Source: Glandiceps talaboti (Eukaryota > Hemichordata > Enteropneusta > Spengelidae). Taken from it: a DNA stretch of 64,000 bases. The DNA is taken from assembly GCF_964340395.1 (NCBI RefSeq), contig NC_135564.1:23913387-23977386 (forward strand). Reading direction: 5' to 3'. Of this stretch, positions 1 through 14,400 are shown piece after piece. Each line of letters begins with the position of its first letter. Position 1 is the stretch's first letter. The position numbers and the translations under genes were made by a program. The notes under the pieces are model-generated. The model did no database searches. It saw nothing but the letters and a program-made list of their open reading frames with translations, and had not been told where the DNA came from.

Positions 1-324
1 GGCTATTTACCCAAAAAGCTTGATCTCAGATAAATAGCGGCTATTGGCTATTTACTAAAATAGCTTGATCTCAGATAAATAGCGGCTATTGGCTTTTTAC
101 CCAAATAGCTTGATCTCATATAAATAGCGGCTATTGGCTTTTCAACCAAACAGCTTGATCTCAGATAAATAGCGGCTATTGGCTATTTACCAAAATAGCA
201 TGATCTCAGATAAATAGCGGCTATTGGCTATTTACAAAAATAACTTGATCTCAGATAATTAGCGGCTTTTGGCTATTTACCCAAATTGCTTGATCTCAAA
301 TAATTAGCGGCTTTTGGCTATTTA

Positions 325-3300
325 CCCAAATTGCTTGATCTAAAACAATTAGCAGCTATTGGCTATTTACCAAAATAGCTTGATCTTAGATAAATAGCGG
401 CTATATCTTAGATAAATAGCGGCTATTGCCTATTTACCCAAATAGCTTGATCTCAGATAAATAACATTTATTAGCTATTTACCCAAATAGCTTGATCTCA
501 GATAATTAGCGGCTTTTGGTTATTTACCCAAATTGCTTGATCTCAGATAAATAGCGGTTATTGGCTATTTACTAAAATAGCTTGATCTCAGGTAAATAGT
601 GGCTATTGACTATTTACCCAAATAGCTTGATCTCAGATAAATAGCGGCTATTGGCAATTTACCCAAATAGCTTGATCTGAGATAAATAGCGGCTTTTGGC
701 CTTTTACCTAAATAGCTTGATCTCAGATAATTAGCAGCTATTGGCTATTTACAAAAATAGCTTGATCTCAGATAATTAGCGGCTTTTGGCTATTTACCCA
801 AATTGCCTTATCTCAGATAATTAGCGGCTTTTGGCTATTTACCCAAATTGATTGATCTAAGATAATTAGCAGCTATTGGCTATTTACCCGAATAGCTTGA
901 TCTCAGATAATTAGCGGCTTTTGCCTATTTACCCCAAATAGCTTGATCTTAGATAAATAGCGGCTATTGCCTATTTACCCAAATAGCTTGGTCTCAGATA
1001 AATAGCAGCTATTGGCAATTTACCCAAATAGCTTGATCTCAGATAAATAGCGGCTATTGGCTTTTTAACCAAATAGCTTCATCTCAGATAAATAGCGACT
1101 GATGGCTATTTACCAAAATAGCTTCACCTCAGTTAAATAGCACCTATTGGCTATTTACCCAAATAGCTTGATCTCAGATAATTAGCGGCTTTTGGTTATT
1201 TACCCAAATTCTTTGATCTCAGATAAATAGTGGCTATTGGCTATTTACCCAAAAAACTTAATCTCAGATAAATAGCGGCTATTGGCTATTTACCCAAATA
1301 GCTTGATCTCAGATAAATAGCAGCTATAGGCTATTTACCCAAATAGCTTGATCTAAGATAAATAGCGGCTATTGGCTATTTACCCAAAAACCTTAATCTC
1401 AGATAAATAGCGGCTATTGGCAATTTACCCAAATAGCTTGATCTCAGATAAATAGCTGCTATTGGCTATTAACAAAAATAGCTTGATCTCAGATAAATAA
1501 CGGCTATTGGCTATTTACCCAAAAAGCTTGATCTCAGATAAATAGCGGCTATTGGCTTTGTAACCAAATAGCTTGATCTCAGATAAATAGCAGCTGTTGG
1601 CTATTTACCAAAATTGCTTGATCTCAGATAAATAGTGGCTATTGGCTTTTTACCGAAATAGCGGGATCTCAGATAAATAGCGGCTATTGGCTTTTTACCC
1701 AAATAGCTTGATCTAAGGTAAATAGCGGCTATTGGCTTTGTAACCAAATAGCTTGATCTCAGATAAATAGCATTTACTAGCTATTTACCCAAATTGCTTG
1801 ATCTCAGATAAATAGCGGTTATTGGCTATTTACCAAAAAAGCTTGATCTCAGATAAATAGCGGCTATTGGTTATTTACCAAGATAGCTTGATCTCAGATA
1901 ATCAGCGATTATTGCCTATTTACCCAAATAGCTTGATCTCAGATAAATAGTGGCTATTGCCTATTTACCCAAATAGCTTGATCTCAGGTAAATAGTGGCT
2001 ATTGACTATTTACCCCAAATTGCTTGATCTCAGATAAATAGCGGTTATTGGCTATTTACCAAAAAAGCTTGATCTCAGATAAATAGCGGCTATTGGTTAT
2101 TTACCAAAATAGCTTAATCTCAGATAATCAGCGATTATTGCCTATTTACCCAAATAGCTTGATCTCAGATAAATAGCGGCTATTGCCTATTTACCCAAAT
2201 AGCTTGATCTCAGGTAAATAGTGGCTATTGACTATTTACCCCAAATTGCTTGATCTCAGATAAATAGCGGTTATTGGCTATTTACCAAAAAAGCTTGATC
2301 TCAGATAAATAGCGGCTATTGGTTATTTACCAAAATAGCTTGATCTCAGATAATCAGCGATTATTGCCTATTTACTGAAATAGCTTGATCTCAGATAAAT
2401 AGCGGCTTTTGGTTATTTACCCAAATTGCTTGATATCAGATAAATAGCGGTTATTGGCTATTTACTAAAATAGCTTGATCTCAGATAAATAGCGGCTATT
2501 GGCTATTTACCCAAATTGCTTGATATCAGATAAATAGCGGTTATTGGCTATTTACTAAAATAGCTTGATCTCAGATAAATAGCGGCTATTGGCTATTTAC
2601 CCAAATAGCTTGATCTCAGGTAAATAGCGGCTATTGACTATTTACCCAAATAGCTTGATCTCAGATAAATAGTGGCTATTGGCAATTTACCAAAAAACCT
2701 TGATCTCAGATAAATAGCGGCTTTTGGCTTTTTACCCAAACAGCTTGATCTCAGATAATTAGCGGCTTTTGGCTATTAAACCAAATTGCTTGATATCAGC
2801 TAATTAGCAGCTATTGGCTATTTACCCAAATAGCTTGATCTCAGATAATTAGCGGCTTTTGCCTATTTACCTCAAATAGCTTGATCTTAGATAAATAGCA
2901 GCTATTACCTATTTACCCAAATAGCTTGATCTCAGATAATTAGCGGCTTTTGGTTATTAACCCAAATTGCTTGATCTCAGATAAATAGTGGCTATTGGCT
3001 ATTTACCCAAATAGCTTGATCTCAGATAAATAGTGGCTATTGGCTATTTACCAAAAAAAGCTTGATCTCAGATAAATAGTGGCTATTGGCAATTTACCCA
3101 AATAGCTTGTTCTCAGATAATTAGCGGCTTTTGGCTATTAACCCAAATTGCTTGATCTCAGATAATTAGCAGCTATTGGCTATTTATAAAAATAGCTTGA
3201 TCTCAGATAATTAGCGGCTTTTGGCTATTTACCCAAATTGCTTGATCTCAAATAATTAGCGGCTTTTGGCTATTTACCCAAATTGCTTGATCTAAGATAA

Positions 3301-6300
3301 TTAGCAGCTATTGGCTATTTACCCAAATAGCTTGATCTCAGATAATTAGCGGCTTTTGCCTATTTACCCCAAATAGCTTGATCTTAGATAAATAGCGGCT
3401 ATTGTCTATTTAACCAAATAGCTTGATCTCAGATAAATAGCGACTGTAGGCAATTTACCAAAATAGGTTGATCTCAGATAAATAGCAGCTATTGGCTATT
3501 TACCCAAATAGCTTGATCTCAGATAAATAGCGGCTTTTGGTTATTTACCAACATAGCTTGATCTCAGATAAATAGCAGCTACTGGCTATTTATACCTTGA
3601 TCTCAGATAAATAGCGGCTTTTGGTTATTTACCCAAATAGCTTGATCTCAGATAATTAGCGGCTTTTGGTTATTTACCCAAATTGCTTGATCTAAAACAA
3701 TTAGCAGCTATTGGCTATTTACCAAAATAGCTTGATCTTAGATAAATAGCGGCTATATCTTAGATAAATAGCGGCTATTGCCTATTTACCCAAATAGCTT
3801 GATCTCAGATAAATAACATTTATTAGCTATTTACCCAAATAGCTTGATCTCAGATAATTAGCGGCTTTTGGTTATTTACCCAAATTGCTTGATCTCAGAT
3901 AAATAGCGGTTATTGGCTATTTACTAAAATAGCTTGATCTCAGGTAAATAGTGGCTATTGACTATTTACCCAAATAGCTTGATCTCAGATAAATAGCGGC
4001 TATTGGCAATTTACCCAAATAGCTTGATCTGAGATAAATAGCGGCTTTTGGCCTTTTACCTAAATAGCTTGATCTCAGATAATTAGCAGCTATTGGCTAT
4101 TTACAAAAATAGCTTGATCTCAGATAATTAGCGGCTTTTGGCTATTTACCCAAATTGCCTTATCTCAGATAATTAGCGGCTTTTGGCTATTTACCCAAAT
4201 TGATTGATCTAAGATAATTAGCAGCTATTGGCTATTTACCCGAATAGCTTGATCTCAGATAATTAGCGGCTTTTGCCTATTTACCCCAAATAGCTTGATC
4301 TTAGATAAATAGCGGCTATTGCCTATTTACCCAAATAGCTTGGTCTCAGATAAATAGCAGCTATTGGCAATTTACCCAAATAGCTTGATCTCAGATAAAT
4401 AGCGGCTATTGGCTTTTTAACCAAATAGCTTCATCTCAGATAAATAGCGACTGATGGCTATTTACCAAAATAGCTTCACCTCAGTTAAATAGCACCTATT
4501 GGCTATTTACCCAAATAGCTTGATCTCAGATAATTAGCGGCTTTTGGTTATTTACCCAAATTCTTTGATCTCAGATAAATAGTGGCTATTGGCTATTTAC
4601 CCAAAAAACTTAATCTCAGATAAATAGCGGCTATTGGCTATTTACCCAAATAGCTTGATCTCAGATAAATAGCAGCTATAGGCTATTTACCCAAATAGCT
4701 TGATCTAAGATAAATAGCGGCTATTGGCTATTTACCCAAAAACCTTAATCTCAGATAAATAGCGGCTATTGGCAATTTACCCAAATAGCTTGATCTCAGA
4801 TAAATAGCTGCTATTGGCTATTAACAAAAATAGCTTGATCTCAGATAAATAACGGCTATTGGCTATTTACCCAAAAAGCTTGATCTCAGATAAATAGCGG
4901 CTATTGGCTTTGTAACCAAATAGCTTGATCTCAGATAAATAGCAGCTGTTGGCTATTTACCAAAATTGCTTGATCTCAGATAAATAGTGGCTATTGGCTT
5001 TTTACCGAAATAGCGGGATCTCAGATAAATAGCGGCTATTGGCTTTTTACCCAAATAGCTTGATCTAAGGTAAATAGCGGCTATTGGCTTTGTAACCAAA
5101 TAGCTTGATCTCAGATAAATAGCATTTACTAGCTATTTACCCAAATTGCTTGATCTCAGATAAATAGCGGTTATTGGCTATTTACCAAAAAAGCTTGATC
5201 TCAGATAAATAGCGGCTATTGGTTATTTACCAAGATAGCTTGATCTCAGATAATCAGCGATTATTGCCTATTTACCCAAATAGCTTGATCTCAGATAAAT
5301 AGTGGCTATTGCCTATTTACCCAAATAGCTTGATCTCAGGTAAATAGTGGCTATTGACTATTTACCCCAAATTGCTTGATCTCAGATAAATAGCGGTTAT
5401 TGGCTATTTACCAAAAAAGCTTGATCTCAGATAAATAGCGGCTATTGGTTATTTACCAAAATAGCTTAATCTCAGATAATCAGCGATTATTGCCTATTTA
5501 CCCAAATAGCTTGATCTCAGATAAATAGCGGCTATTGCCTATTTACCCAAATAGCTTGATCTCAGGTAAATAGTGGCTATTGACTATTTACCCCAAATTG
5601 CTTGATCTCAGATAAATAGCGGTTATTGGCTATTTACCAAAAAAGCTTGATCTCAGATAAATAGCGGCTATTGGTTATTTACCAAAATAGCTTGATCTCA
5701 GATAATCAGCGATTATTGCCTATTTACTGAAATAGCTTGATCTCAGATAAATAGCGGCTTTTGGTTATTTACCCAAATTGCTTGATATCAGATAAATAGC
5801 GGTTATTGGCTATTTACTAAAATAGCTTGATCTCAGATAAATAGCGGCTATTGGCTATTTACCCAAATTGCTTGATATCAGATAAATAGCGGTTATTGGC
5901 TATTTACTAAAATAGCTTGATCTCAGATAAATAGCGGCTATTGGCTATTTACCCAAATAGCTTGATCTCAGGTAAATAGCGGCTATTGACTATTTACCCA
6001 AATAGCTTGATCTCAGATAAATAGTGGCTATTGGCAATTTACCAAAAAACCTTGATCTCAGATAAATAGCGGCTTTTGGCTTTTTACCCAAACAGCTTGA
6101 TCTCAGATAATTAGCGGCTTTTGGCTATTAAACCAAATTGCTTGATATCAGCTAATTAGCAGCTATTGGCTATTTACCCAAATAGCTTGATCTCAGATAA
6201 TTAGCGGCTTTTGCCTATTTACCTCAAATAGCTTGATCTTAGATAAATAGCAGCTATTACCTATTTAACCAAATAGCTTGATCTCAGATAAATAGCAGCT

Positions 6301-7085
6301 ATTAGCTATTTACCCAAATAGCTTGATCTCAGATAATTAGCGGCTTTTGGTTATTAACCCAAATTGCTTGATCTCAGATAAATAGTGGCTATTGGCTATT
6401 TACCCAAATAGCTTGATCTCAGATAAATAGTGGCTATTGGCTATTTACCAAAAAAAGCTTGATCTCAGATAAATAGTGGCTATTGGCAATTTACCCAAAT
6501 AGCTTGTTCTCAGATAATTAGCGGCTTTTGGCTATTAACCCAAATTGCTTGATCTCAGATAATTAGCAGCTATTGGCTATTTATAAAAATAGCTTGATCT
6601 CAGATAATTAGCGGCTTTTGGCTATTTACCCAAATTGCTTGATCTCAAATAATTAGCGGCTTTTGGCTATTTACCCAAATTGCTTGATCTAAGATAATTA
6701 GCAGCTATTGGCTATTTACCCAAATAGCTTGATCTCAGATAATTAGCGGCTTTTGCCTATTTACCCCAAATAGCTTGATCTTAGATAAATAGCGGCTATT
6801 GTCTATTTAACCAAATAGCTTGATCTCAGATAAATAGCGACTGTAGGCAATTTACCAAAATAGGTTGATCTCAGATAAATAGCAGCTATTGGCTATTTAC
6901 CCAAATAGCTTGATCTCAGATAAATAGCGGCTTTTGGTTATTTACCAACATAGCTTGATCTCAGATAAATAGCAGCTACTGGCTATTTATACCTTGATCT
7001 CAGATAAATAGCGGCTTTTGGTTATTTACCCAAATAGCTTGATCTCAGATAATTAGCGGCTTTTGGTTATTTACCCAAATTGCTT
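325..7085. repeat. 3.35-kb higher-order tandem duplication in satellite A
   Basis: Rare variants recur at a fixed offset of 3352 bp. The partial monomer containing CTATATCTTA is at 401 and 3753, the GCTTCACCTC variant at 1121 and 4473, and TAAAAC at 341 and 3693. The two blocks (about 325-3690 and 3691-7085) are nearly identical over their length. The second copy has one extra 45-bp monomer near 6280. Boundaries are approximate, placed where variant order stops matching. Confidence 0.85.
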
Positions 7086-8640
7086 GATCTCAGATAAATA
7101 GTGGCTAATGGCTATTTACCCAAATAGCTTGATCTCAGATAAATAGTGGCTATTGCCTATATACCCCAAATAGCTTGATCTTAGATAAATAGCGGCTATT
7201 GGCAATTTACCCAAATAGCTTGATCTCAGATAAATAGCGGCTTTTGCCTATATACCCCAAATAGCTTGATCTTAGATAAATAGCGGCTATTGCCTATTTA
7301 ACCAAATAGCTTGATCTCAGATAAATAGCGACTGTAGGCTATTTACTAAAATAGCTTGATCTCAGATAAATAGCGGCTATTGGCTATTTACCCAAATTGC
7401 TTGATCTCAGGTAAATAGCGGCTATTGACTATTTACCCAAATAGCTTGATCTCAGATAAATAGTGGCTATTGGCAATTTACCAAAAAACCTTGATCTCAG
7501 ATAAATAGCGGCTTTTGGCTTTTTACCCAAACAGCTTGATCTCAGATAATTAGCGGCTTTTGGCTATTAAACCAAATTGCTTGATATCAGCTAATTAGCA
7601 GCTATTGGCTATTTACCCAAATAGCTTGATCTCAGATAATTAGCGGCTTTTGCCTATTTACCTCAAATAGCTTGATCTTAGATAAATAGCAGCTATTACC
7701 TATTTAACCAAATAGCTTGATCTCAGATAAATAGCAGCTATTGGCTATTTACCCAAATAGCTTGATCTCAGATAATTAGCGGCTTTTGGTTATTAACCCA
7801 AATTGCTTGATCTCAGATAAATAGTGGCTATTGGCTATTTACCCAAATAGCTTGATCTCAGATAAATAGTGGCTATTGGCTATTTACCAAAAAAGCTTGA
7901 TCTCAGATAAATAGCGGCTATTGGCAATTTACCCAAATAGCTTGTTCTCAGATAATTAGCGGCTTTTGGCTATTAACCCAAATTGCTTGATCTCAGATAA
8001 TTAGCAGCTATTGGCTATTTATAAAAATAGCTTGATCTCAGATAATTAGCGGCTTTTGGCTATTTACCCAAATTGCTTGATCTCAAATAATTAGCAGCTT
8101 TTGGCTATTTACCCAAATTGCTTGATCTAAGATAATTAGCAGCTATTGGCTATTTACCCAAATAGCTTGATCTCAGATAATTAGCGGCTTTAGCCTATTT
8201 ACCCCAAATAGCTTGATCTTAGATAAATAGCGGCTATTGTCTATTTAACCAAATAGCTTGATCTCAGATAAATAGCGACTGTAGGCAATTTACCAAAATA
8301 GGTTGATCTCAGATAAATAGCAGCTATTGGCTATTTACCCAAATAGCTTGATCTCAGATAAATAGCGGCTTTTGGTTATTTACCAACATAGCTTGATCTC
8401 AGATAAATAGCAGCTACTGGCTATTTATACCTTGATCTCAGATAAATAGCGGCTTTTGGTTATTTACCCAAATAGCTTGATCTCAGATAATTAGCGGCTT
8501 TTGGTTATTTACCCAAATTGCTTGATCTCAGATAAATAGTGGCTAATGGCTATTTACCCAAATAGCTTGATCTCAGATAAATAGTGGCTATTGGCTATTT
8601 ACCAAAAAAGCTTGATCTCAGATAAATAGCGGCTATTGGC
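5971..8640. repeat. 1.44-kb overlapping tandem duplication in satellite A
   Basis: The variant CCAAAAAACCTTGATC at 6042 recurs at 7481 (offset 1439, about 32 monomers), followed by the same run of variants. The second unit therefore copies the tail of the 3.35-kb block. Ends are approximate. Confidence 0.7.
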
Positions 8641-8984
8641 AATTTACCCAAATAGCTTGATCTCAGATAAATAGCGGCTTTTGCCTATATACCCCAAATA
8701 GCTTGATCTTAGATAAATAGCGGCTATTGCCTATTTAACCAAATAGCTTGATCTCAGATAAATAGCGACTGTAGGCTATTTACCAAAATAGCTTGATCTC
8801 AGATAAATAGTGACTATTGGCTATTTAACCAAATAGCTTGATCTCAGATAAATAGCGACTGTAGGCTATTTACCAAAATAGCTTGATCTCAGATAAATAG
8901 CAGCTTTTGGTTATTTACCCAAATTGCTTGATCTCAGATAAATAGTGGCTATTGGCTATTTACCCAAAAATCTTGATCTCAGAT

Positions 8985-10480
8985 AAATAGCGGCTATTGG
9001 CAATTTACCCAAATAGCTTGACCTGAGATTAATAGCGGCTATTGGCTTTTTACCCAAATAGCTTGATCTGAGATAAATAGCGGCTATTGGCTTTTTACCC
9101 AAATAGCTTGATCTAAGATAAATAGCGGCTATTAGCTATTTACCAAAATAGCTTGATCTCAGATAAATAGCTGCTATTGGGTATTTACCCAAATAGCTTG
9201 ATCTCAGGTAAACAGTGGCTATTGACTATTTACCCAAATAGCTTGATCTGAGATAAATAGTGCCTATTGGCTTTTTACCCAAATAGCTTGATCTCAGATA
9301 AGTAGCGGCTATTGCCTTGTAACCAAATAGCTTAATCTCAGATAAATAGCGGCTGTTGGATATTTACCAAAATAGCTTGATCTCAGATAAATAGCAGCTA
9401 CTGGCTATTAATAGCTTGATCTCAGATAATTAGCGGCTTTTGGTTATTTACCCAAATTGCTTGATCTCAGATAAATAGTGGCTATTGGCTATTTACCCAA
9501 AAAGCTTGATCTCAGATAAATAGCGACTATTGGCAATTTACCCAAATAGCTGGATCTGAGATAAATAGCGGCTATTGGCTTTTTACCCAAATAGCTTGAT
9601 CTAAGGTAAATAGCGGCTATTACCTATTTACCAAAATAGCTTGATCTCAGATAAATAGCTGCTATTGGCTATTTACAAAAAAAGATTGATCTCAGATAAA
9701 TAACGGGTATTGGCTATTTACCCAAAAAGCTTGATCTCAGATAAATAGCGGCTATTGGCAATTTACCCAAATAGCTGGATCTGAGATTAATAGCGGCTAT
9801 TGGCTTTTTACCCAAATAGCTTGATCTGAGATAAATAGCGGCTATTGGCTTTTTACCCAAATAGCTTGATCTAAGATAAATAGCGGCTATTAGCTATTTA
9901 CCAAAATAGCTTGATCTCAGATAAATAGCTGCTATTGGGTATTTACCCAAATAGCTTGATCTCAGGTAAACAGTGGCTATTGACTATTTACCCAAATAGC
10001 TTGATCTGAGATAAATAGCGGCTATTGGCTTTTTACCCAAATAGCTTGATCTCAGATAAGTAGCGGCTATTGCCTTGTAACCAAATAGCTTAATCTCAGA
10101 TAAATAGCGGCTGTTGGATATTTACCAAAATAGCTTGATCTCAGATAAATAGCAGCTACTGGCTATTAATAGCTTGATCTCAGATAATTAGCGGCTTTTG
10201 GTTATTTACCCAAATTGCTTGATCTCAGATAAATAGTGGCTATTGGCTATTTACCCAAAAAGCTTGATCTCAGATAAATAGCGGCTATTGGCAATTTACC
10301 CAAATAGCTGGATCTGAGATAAATAGCGGCTATTGGCTTTTTACCCAAATAGCTTGATCTAAGGTAAATAGCGGCTATTACCTATTTACCAAAATAGCTT
10401 GATCTCAGATAAATAGCTGCTATTGGCTATTTACAAAAAAAGATTGATCTCAGATAAATAACGGGTATTGGCTATTTACC
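8985..10480. repeat. 758-bp tandem duplication in satellite A
   Basis: The variant CTAAGGTAAA next to a TTACCTATTTA monomer occurs at 9601 and 10359 (offset 758). The neighbouring GGTAAACAG and GCTACTGGCTATTAAT variants also repeat at this distance. Confidence 0.7.
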
Positions 10481-11470
10481 AAAAAAGCTTGATCTCAGAT
10501 AAATAGCTGCTATTGGTTATTTACCAAAATAGCTTGATCTCTGATAAATAACCAAAATAGCTTGATCTTAGAGCTAAGAAAAATATTGGCAATTGGCTAT
10601 TTCCCCAAAAAGCTTGAATTAAGATAAATAGCAGCTATTGCCTATTTACCCAAATAGCTTGATCTCAGATAATTAGCGGCTGTTGGCTATTTACCCAAAT
10701 AGCTTGATCTCAGAAAAATAGCAGCTATTGGCTATTTACCCAAAAAGCTTGATCTCAGATAAATAGCGGCTATTGGCTATTTACCCAAAAAGCTTGATCT
10801 CAGATAAATAGCGGCTATTGGCTATTTACTAAAATAGCTTGATCTCAGATAAATAGCGGCTATTGGCTAATTACGAAAATACCTTGATCGCCGATAAATA
10901 GCGGCTATTGGCTATTTACCCAAATAGTTTGATCTCAGATAAATAGCGGCTATTGGATATTTACTAAAATAGCTTGATCTCAGATAAATAGCGGCTATTG
11001 GCTAATTACGAAAATACCTTGATCGCCGATAAATAGCGGCTATTGGCTATTTACCCAAATAGCTTGATCTCAGAAAAATAGCAGCTATTGGCTATTTACC
11101 CAAAAAGCTTGATCTCAGATAAATAGCGGCTATTGGCTATTTACCCAAAAAGCTTGATCTCAGATAAATAGCGGCTATTGGCTATTTACTAAAATAGCTT
11201 GATCTCAGATAAATAGCGGCTATTGGCTTTTTACCCAAATAGCTTGATCTCATATAAATAGCGGCTATTGGCTTTTCAACCAAAATAGCATGATCTCAGA
11301 TAAATAGCGGCTATTGGCTATTTACAAAAATAACTTGATCTCAGATAATTAGCGGCTTTTGGCTATTTACCCAAATTGCTTGATCTCAAATAATTAGCGG
11401 CTTTTGGCTATTTACCCAAATTGCTTGATCTAAAATAATTAGCAGCTATTGGCTATTTACCAAAATAGCT

Positions 11471-14400
11471 TGATCTTAGATAAATAGCGGCTATTGCCTA
11501 TTTACCCAAATAGCTTGATCTCAGATAAATAACATTTATTAGCTATTTACCCAAATAGCTTGATCTCAGATAATTAGCGGCTTTTGGTTATTTACCCAAA
11601 TTGCTTGATCTCAGATAAATAGCGGTTATTGGCTATTTACTAAAATAGCTTGATCTCAGGTAAATAGTGGCTATTGACTATTTACCCAAATAGCTTGATC
11701 TCAGATAAATAATGGCTACCGGGGTATTGGCTATTTACCAAAAAAGCTTGATCTCAGATAAATAGCGGCTATTGGCAATTTACCCAAATAGCTTGATCTG
11801 AGATAAATAGCGGCTTTTGGCTTTTTACCTAAATAGCTTGATCTCAGATAATTAGCAGGTATTGGCTATTTACAAAAAAAGCTTGATCTCAGATAATTAG
11901 CGGCTTTTGGCTATTTACCCAAATTGCTTGATCTCAGATAATTAGCGGCTTTTGGCTATTTACCCAAATTGATTGATCTAAGATAATTAGCAGCTATTGG
12001 CTATTTACCCATATAGCTTGATCTCAGATAATTAGCGGCTTTTGCCTATTTACCCCAAATAGTTTGATCTTAGATAAATAGCGGCTATTGCCTATTTACC
12101 CAAATAGCTTGATCTCAGACAAATAGCAGCTATTAGCTATTTACCCAAATAGCTTGATCTCACATAATTAGCGGCTTTTGGTTATTTACCCAAATTGCTT
12201 GATCTAAGGTAAATAGCGGCTATTAGCTATTTACCAAAATAGCTTGATCTTAGATAAATAGCGGCTATTGCCTATTTACCCAAATAGCTTGATCTCAGAT
12301 AAATAGCATTTATTGGCTATTTACCAAAAAAGCTTGATCTCAGATAATAGCGGCTATTGGTTATTTACCAAAATAGCTTGATCTCAGATAATCAGCGCTT
12401 ATTGCCTATTTACCCAAATAGCTTGATTTCAGATAAATAGCGGCTTTTGGTTATTTACCCAAATTGCTTGATATCAGATAAATAGCGGTTATTGGCTATT
12501 TACTAAAATAGCTTGATCTCAGATAAATAGCGGGTATTGGCTATTTACCCAAATAGCTTGATCTCAGGTAAATAGCGGCTATTGACTATTTACCCAAATA
12601 GCTTGATCTCAGATAAATAGTGGCTATTGGCAATTTACCAAAAAACCTTGATCTCAGATAAATAGCGGCTTTTGGCTTTTTACCCAAACAGCTTGATCTC
12701 AGATAATTAGCGGCTTTTGGCTATTAAACCAAATTGTTTGATATCAGCTAATTAGGAGCTATTGGCTATTTACCCAAATAGCTTGATCTCAGAAAATTAG
12801 CGGCTTTTGCCTATTTACCTCAAATAGCTTGATCTTAGATAAATAGCAGCTATTACCTATTTAACCAAATAGCTTGATCTCAGATAAATAGCAGCTATTG
12901 GCTATTTACCCAAATAGCTTGATCTCAGATAATTAGCGGCTTTTGGTTATTAACCCAAATTACTTGATCTCAGATAAATAGTGGCTATTGGCTATTTACC
13001 TAAATAGCTTGATCTCAGATAAATAGTGGCTATTGGCTATTTACCAAAAAAGCTTGATCTCAGATAAATAGCGGCTATTGGCAATTTACCCAAATAGCTT
13101 GTTCTCAGATAATTAGCGGCTTTTGGCTATTAACCCAAATTGCTTGATCTCAGATAATTAGCAGCTATTAGCTATTTATAAAAATAGCTTGATCTCAGAT
13201 AATTAGCGGCTTTTGGCTATTTACCCAAATTGCTTGATCTCAAATAATTAGCGGCTTTTGGCTATTTATAAAAATAGCTTGATCTCAGATAATTAGTGGC
13301 TTTTGGCTATTTACCTAAATTGCTTGATCTCAAATAATTAGCGGCTTTTGGCTATTTACCCAAATTGCTTGATCTAAGATAATTAGCAGCTATTGGCTAT
13401 TTACCCAAATAGCTTGATCTCAGATAATTAGCGGCTTTTGCCTATTTACCCCAAATAGCTTGATCTTAGATAAATAGCGGCTATTGTCTATTTAACCAAA
13501 TAGCTTGATCTCAGATAAATAGCGACTGTAGGCAATTTACCAAAATAGGTTGATCTCAGATAAATAGCAGCTATTGGCTATTTACCCAAATAGCTTGATC
13601 TCAGATAATTAGCGGCTGTTGAATATTTACCAAAATAGCTTGATCTCAGATAAATAGCAGCTACTGGCTATTTATACCTTGATCTCAGATAAATAGCGGC
13701 TTTTGATTATTTACCAAAATAGCTTGATCTTAGATAATTAGCGGCTTTTGGTTATTTACCCAAATTGCTTGATCTCAGATAAATAGTGGCTAATGGCTAT
13801 TTACCCAAATAGCTTGATCTCAGATAAATAGTGGCTATTGGATATTTACCCAAATAGTTTGATCTCAGATAAATAGCGGCTTTTGCCTATATACCCCAAA
13901 TAGCTTGATCTTAGATAAATAGCGGCTATTGCCTATTTAACCAAATAGCTTGATCTCAGATAAATAGCTGCTATTGGCTATTTACCAAAATAGCTTGATC
14001 TCAGATAAATAGCGGCTATAGGCTTTTTACCCAAATAGCTTGATCTCAGATAAATAACGGCTGTTGAATATTTACCAAAATAGCTTGATCTCAGATAAAT
14101 AGCAGCTACTGGCTATTTATACCTTGATCTCAGATAAATAGCGGATTTTGGTTATTTACCCAAATAGCTTGATCTCAGATAATTAGCGGCTTTTGGTTAT
14201 TTACCCAAATTGCTTGATCTCAGATAAATAGTGGCTAATGGCTATTTACCCAAATAGCTTGATCTCAGATAAATAGTGGCTATTGGCTATTTACCCAAAT
14301 AGTTTGATCTCAGATAAATAGCGGCTTTTGCCTATATACCCCAAATAGCTTGATCTTAGATAAATAGCGGCTATTGCCTATTTAACCAAATAGCTTGATC